A stretch of 64,000 bases of DNA, taken from positions 44,933,549 to 44,997,548 of the forward strand of contig CP136067.1 of NCBI GenBank assembly GCA_032622095.1, written 5' to 3'. The translations under genes and the position numbers were made by a program. Below are positions 59,462-64,000 of the stretch, piece after piece. The stretch comes from Siphonodentalium dalli (taxonomy: Eukaryota; Mollusca; Scaphopoda; Gadilida; Siphonodentaliidae). Numbering within the stretch: the first letter of the stretch is position 1; each line of letters opens with the position of its first letter. Under the pieces are notes generated by a model, which saw nothing but the letters and a program-made list of their open reading frames with translations, made no database searches and was not told the origin of the DNA.

Positions 59462-60451
59462 TTAAAGGTACGGTTGGCCTTGGCGGTGGGTATCCTGTGA
59501 AAATATTTCCACACGTCAAAAACCGCCACAAACAGAAAGAACATCAAAATGTAGACATACTTTGTCCGTATACAAATAAGAAATATCGCATAAACAGTAT
59601 GTTATTGTCATATGTTTGACATTTGTTATGTAAACAAAAGCATAAAAAGTAACTTTTCTGGTGTTGTTTATATTATGATGGTAAACATAAAGAGCGTTTT
59701 TTGTTGTTGAATTCCTGATAGGGAGTTAATAAAGAGCGTTTATGCCATTTGGGTGTGATTAGCCAGTAGCATTGTGCTGTGTTATGTAACACAATCAGGC
59801 TCTTGCTTAGGTAAAATATAGTAGGTCTTTATGATAACATGCTGTTTACGCGATGGTCATGGTATATATGGACGAAACTGTATGCGTTTTAATGTTTTTC
59901 TGTTTACGGTGTTTGGAACAAATATGAATATTTTCGACAATTAAGGCCAACCGTGCCTTTAAATGTACGTGAGACCTTAGTTGTCGAAAATATTCATATT
60001 TGTTTTAATCACCGTAAACAGAAAAACATTAAAACGCAGTTTTGTTCATATGTACCATGACCATCACATCACGTAAACAGCATGTTATCATAAAGACCTT
60101 ACCTAATCAAGAGCCTGATTGTGTTACAGAAGACAGCACAATGCTACTGGCTAATCACACACAAATGGCATAAACGCTCTTTATTAGCTCCATATCAGGA
60201 ATTCAACAAAAAAACGCTCTTTATGTTTACCATCATAATATGAACAAACACCAGAAAAGTAACTTTTTATGCTTTTGTTTACATAACAATGTTCAAACAT
60301 TTGACAATAAACATACTGTTTATGCGATATTTCTTATTTGTATACGGACAAAGTCTGTCTACATTTTGATGTTCTTTCTGTTTGTGGCGGTTTTTGACGG
60401 GTGGAAATATTTTCAGAGGATACCCACCGCCAAGGCCAACCATACCTTTAA
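59462..60451. mobile_element. MITE family A, copies 4 and 5 head-to-head, forming a 1-kb palindrome
   Basis: Copy 4 (59462-59962) is in the usual orientation. Copy 5 (59965-60451) is inverted, starting TACGTGAGACCTTAGTTGTC and ending GGCCAACCATACCTTTAA. They abut with a few bases between. The arms are about 490 bp with scattered differences. Confidence 0.93.
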
Positions 60452-62885
60452 TATTCAAGCCTAAACTATATGAAAATGTGACCAAATAAACAGGAGATGA
60501 GAATGTGTGCATGTTATAACAAGCTGCAATGAAAACGAGGGGGAAACTTTACAGATATATTGTGACAGACGTTTATGTAAGTAATTTTAATTACATCAAT
60601 TTTGTTGACTTATTAAACCAGATGAGATAACCTGTTTAATCGATATTGAATCGCCAATATTTATCTACATGTTATACCATTTCACTGACCTTTATTTTCT
60701 TATTAAAATCTAGGATGTGGATACCTTCTAATGTCTGCAACCTGTTGAATGCTACATACGCTTGTCCTGGATTAAATCACTTCTTCATACTAACCACTAG
60801 CTCATCAACTATAAGCCCTGTTGAACAGTTATAATTTATTAAGGGATTAATGACAAAATGTTTTAGGACCTCCTGCTGCATAACCTAATTCAACTATTGA
60901 AGTTATACCACAATAACTCTTCTGTATAGGTTCTCAAATAGTTAGTCATGACAGGTCCATGTATGGGTTGTCGGAGTTTTGTAGCACTTAGCTGGCTTGA
61001 GGCTCGTGTTTTGTACTGAACAGCTGGCTAATTTGGAAGTCCGCTTTCTCAGTTATTGGCTGTTCTGCCCTTGGTCGAGTATCTGCTACGATGATAAGAC
61101 TCAATACAATTAAATGTGTCACGTCAAGTGAAATTTCAAATTTTGTGGAGAGCAATGTTTTATAGACTGGCCACTAGAAATATTATAGGCATGACAGCCA
61201 TTATATTGGTATGTAGCCGGTACTCAGCAGAAGCTAGTCTATCCTTGATCGAGTGTCTGTTACGATGACAAAACCCAATATGTGTCATTTGAATTTTTGT
61301 TTGTTTATAGACACCCTAGAAAATATCAGATGCACACTCTGTAATCACTCAAATGTGATGCTGTATTGCATTTGTTTCTCTTTTGTTATACGCTCGTTAT
61401 CAGTGTATTTTTTTTACGTTGCCAAATTACAAACCATTTAGCATATAAGGTTGTTTTATTCCGGTATAACTCAGAGAACAATTGGGCGTTCGTACCCGAT
61501 TACGAAACGTCGCCTGAAGTGCTATGTATTTTTCAATAAATCGAACTATGCGTTTCTTATCTCTCTGAAAAACAAAATCTCTAAGAAAGCAAACTTCAAC
61601 TGTTTTTTTTTTAAGAGACACGTGATTTAAGAAAAGTATGTTCTGTTTTCAAAGTTGGAGATGACATTTAAAAAGAAATTATTACCTAGATTCATTTATT
61701 AGTTACTATATCTATTTAGTGTGGAAAGTGATGACCACCGAATCCAGGTTCACATTGAAAGAAACGGAAATAATGTCACCATTGATTGAGGAGAATGTCA
61801 AGTGACCAATTTTGAATGAGAATTTCCATGCAAATTATAACAAACAACAATTATATTCACACATTGACTCACAGTCAAAGCTGGTATTGACTTACGATTA
61901 CCATGCTTCTCGTGCTCAGAATCATCTCGCCAAGCATTCACTTTTGAGTTGTGATACATCCTTGTTTGAAGTGACGTCACTGATGAGATCAAAAGTTTTC
62001 TGGAAATTGGAATGATGCCGAACTACAGTACTATCAGACACGAACACTAGTAACAGTTACCAGATGACCAGTTAAAACTATGTATACCGTTGAATTTATA
62101 TCTTATAAGTTACTCTCGGGATCCAAATAAACATGTGTATACTTATTAAATTTCAAATAAAATTAATACATATTGTTTTTATTGAATTCCAAATGACGGC
62201 TTTTCATATAAAAAGTTAAAAACCACTCCAACCAAGCAAGGGCTAAAAGCTTTTAGTTAGTATAGTTAATATGGCTAAACAAAGAATATCTTGGGGGGGG
62301 GAAATGACCCCATTATTTCACCCCTGTGCTACTATTTAATTGTAAGCAACGCCCGTACTATTATTCCACCCCTCTGTTTATTTGGATCCCAATAGTACTC
62401 GACATTCAGTCCGACAGTGTTTATTATTAAATTTTAAATTTTAATAGTACTAATACTGGTCTATAATACTTATATATCTACTATAATACCGTACTGTATA
62501 ATTTACAGGATCTTGGTCAGTAATTGCACAAAAATAATAATCAACTCCCCAAAGTAAATGTTCGGCCAATGAAATTTTTTAGGTTATTTTAAAACTTATC
62601 TTTGTGGAGTTTGACATTTTGTGCGCAGATACTGATCAAGTTCCCGACCTGTAATATGTTTACGATATGTAATATACAATAATGACACCATTCTATATTA
62701 TTAATTTATAGTAACTATGCTAGCTTTACTAAGGTTTATATAGTGCGTTTACCTCCAAATGTGTGGTTACTAAAATGCAATAAATAAGATAAACACAATA
62801 GCGTCACAATGATAGGTTTTCAACACATGCATGCAATCAACAGATATGAACTCTGATATAGAATAACTTTAAGCTCTTTCGTACA
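60452..62885. other. Non-coding, with a dispersed repeat shared with 15.5 kb
   Basis: 62105-62400 matches 15470-15835 in patches. Single minisatellite-like units (TTATTGGCTGTTCTGCCCTT near 61053; TCGAGTGTCTGTTACGATGA near 61247) relate to the array at 48.5-49.9 kb. No gene is supported. Confidence 0.6.
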
Positions 62886-63130
62886 TCCCTCTGCATAAAA
62901 CCATTGAACTTCTTCACACAAACAATTCTGGCCACATTTCAAACTCACACACTTAAAATGATACCCCATCATGCTTTCGCTACCATATGGAACAATCTCG
63001 AAAAAGAACACAATTCACATCAAACAAGACATTTATTTAGGAAGCACTTGCACACACACATGGTAAAAATTTATTCTTAAAATGTGAAATGTCAAACTGT
63101 TGTATGCACATGTTAATAATAATAATAAAG
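62886..63130 (+). pseudogene. Possible LINE 3' end (RT C-terminus plus TAA repeat tail)
   Basis: A plus-strand frame ending at TAA 63078-63080 contains HHAFATIWNNLEKEHN followed by TRHLFRKHLHTH, which fits the A..iWN.L......s...FkkhL pattern closing many LINE RT proteins. About 35 bases later comes GTTAATAATAATAATAAAGG, a short-unit tail such elements often have. The rest of the RT is not recognisable upstream. Confidence 0.4.
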
Positions 63131-64000
63131 GCTGCAATCATGATATGTACACGTAGTGTGTGGTTATACGCCGATTGTAAATTATCTCTACACATGCGTA
63201 TACATCCTTCCATCCATATATATCTGCACATTTGGCACATATATAATGTAACTTACCCACATGCATTATACTGATAAGTGATTTTTCCCAAACACCGCAC
63301 TCAATTGCCCCCAGATTACCACGGAAAACAGCATCTGATTGTTATGAGCAAATCTGACAATGGTCCGGATTGGTCCCCATCGAACTAAACAGTAACTGTT
63401 ACTCTTGATAATTATGTTCACAAGCTATGATTGTCTTTGCACTCACATGGAGATGAACACCACCATACACCATCTTTAAACATTCACTATAGCGATACCT
63501 ATGTCAACGGGGAATGGCAGAGACAGGCTAGAAGGGCTATATCACCCCAGTGTAATATACAAAATATTCGTATATATTGTTCATATGTTTGATATTCTTG
63601 TATATATATTGTAAATAGACTTATCCTATCCTATCCACATCGAACATCGCACACCTTTCACACATCATTTTATGCATATTCTACATGGACATTTTGGTTC
63701 AACTATATAATTCTTCCTCTTCAAGTTCTTTGTCATGTTGAACTTCATCTTTTTTAGGACAATCGGAAATGACAACTTCGTCCCATTTAAGTGAGTTCTT
63801 TTTTTTATGTTTTTTTAACTCTCACTACTGCACCGTAGCCACAACATTTAGTTATTTTTAATAATTTATATTTGGATCTAACATATATAATTTTATTATA
63901 ACATATGTAAATCAAATAAAGGTAACTTGTATACATACAGAATCTTAATTTTTCTTTTAATTATGTGGGAGGATGGATTGTCTTGCGGTACATAAATAAT
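63131..64000. other. Non-coding, nothing recognised
   Basis: AT-rich sequence with no repeat or motif I can support. Confidence 0.45.

Overview
The window is a piece of an AT-rich animal nuclear genome, most likely a marine invertebrate. Three things point there. One host gene is split by short GT-AG introns. Metazoan-type retroelements are present (a Ty3/gypsy element with a PNMA-like Gag, a LINE with an APE endonuclease). Inverted-repeat elements and minisatellites are dense. The phylum cannot be fixed from sequence alone. No rRNA, tRNA or CRISPR signal was found.

Layout. 1-8254 is a Ty3/gypsy LTR retrotransposon whose 5' LTR is cut by the window edge. Its two LTRs are almost identical, yet gag has a stop, the protease is frameshifted and the integrase core is deleted. 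It sits inside a palindromic repeat whose uninterrupted relatives are at 51.0-51.4 kb. 8.3-11.5 kb holds duplicated and tandem non-coding repeats. 11.5-13.8 kb (minus strand) holds retroelement-like and unknown ORFs and a frameshifted two-ORF relic that may be an endogenous viral element. 14.6-14.95, 30.36-30.80 and 31.13-31.42 kb hold fragments of a CCCH zinc finger plus TatD nuclease gene. 16.8-17.3 kb encodes a PHD-finger ORF running into a 61-bp minisatellite with a higher-order period of 294 bp.

20.75-23.86 kb (minus) holds the one clearly intact host gene, TRPT1 (tRNA 2'-phosphotransferase). It was assembled here from seven short exons whose phases all agree, giving a 197-codon product that keeps the R-H / R / R catalytic set. 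An 806-bp foldback element begins 11 bp after its stop codon. 26.5-28.6 kb is a LINE whose reverse-transcriptase core is deleted. 31.8-32.9 and 34.6-35.05 kb are further inverted-repeat elements, and a Crypton/ZMYM-like ORF lies at 35.1-35.35 kb.

39.3-45.1 kb is a 2.93-kb tandem segmental duplication. Each copy carries a relic of the same unrecognised gene with different lesions. 46-64 kb is almost wholly non-coding: perfect hairpins, a roughly 117-bp minisatellite with a three-unit higher-order pattern, a 29-bp satellite, five copies of a 500-bp MITE (two head-to-head as a 1-kb palindrome), an SGNH-like exon, a broken ORF chain at 54.5-55.6 kb and a LINE 3' end near 63 kb.

Apart from TRPT1, and possibly the PHD and Crypton-like ORFs, everything recognisable is mobile-element or duplicated debris.
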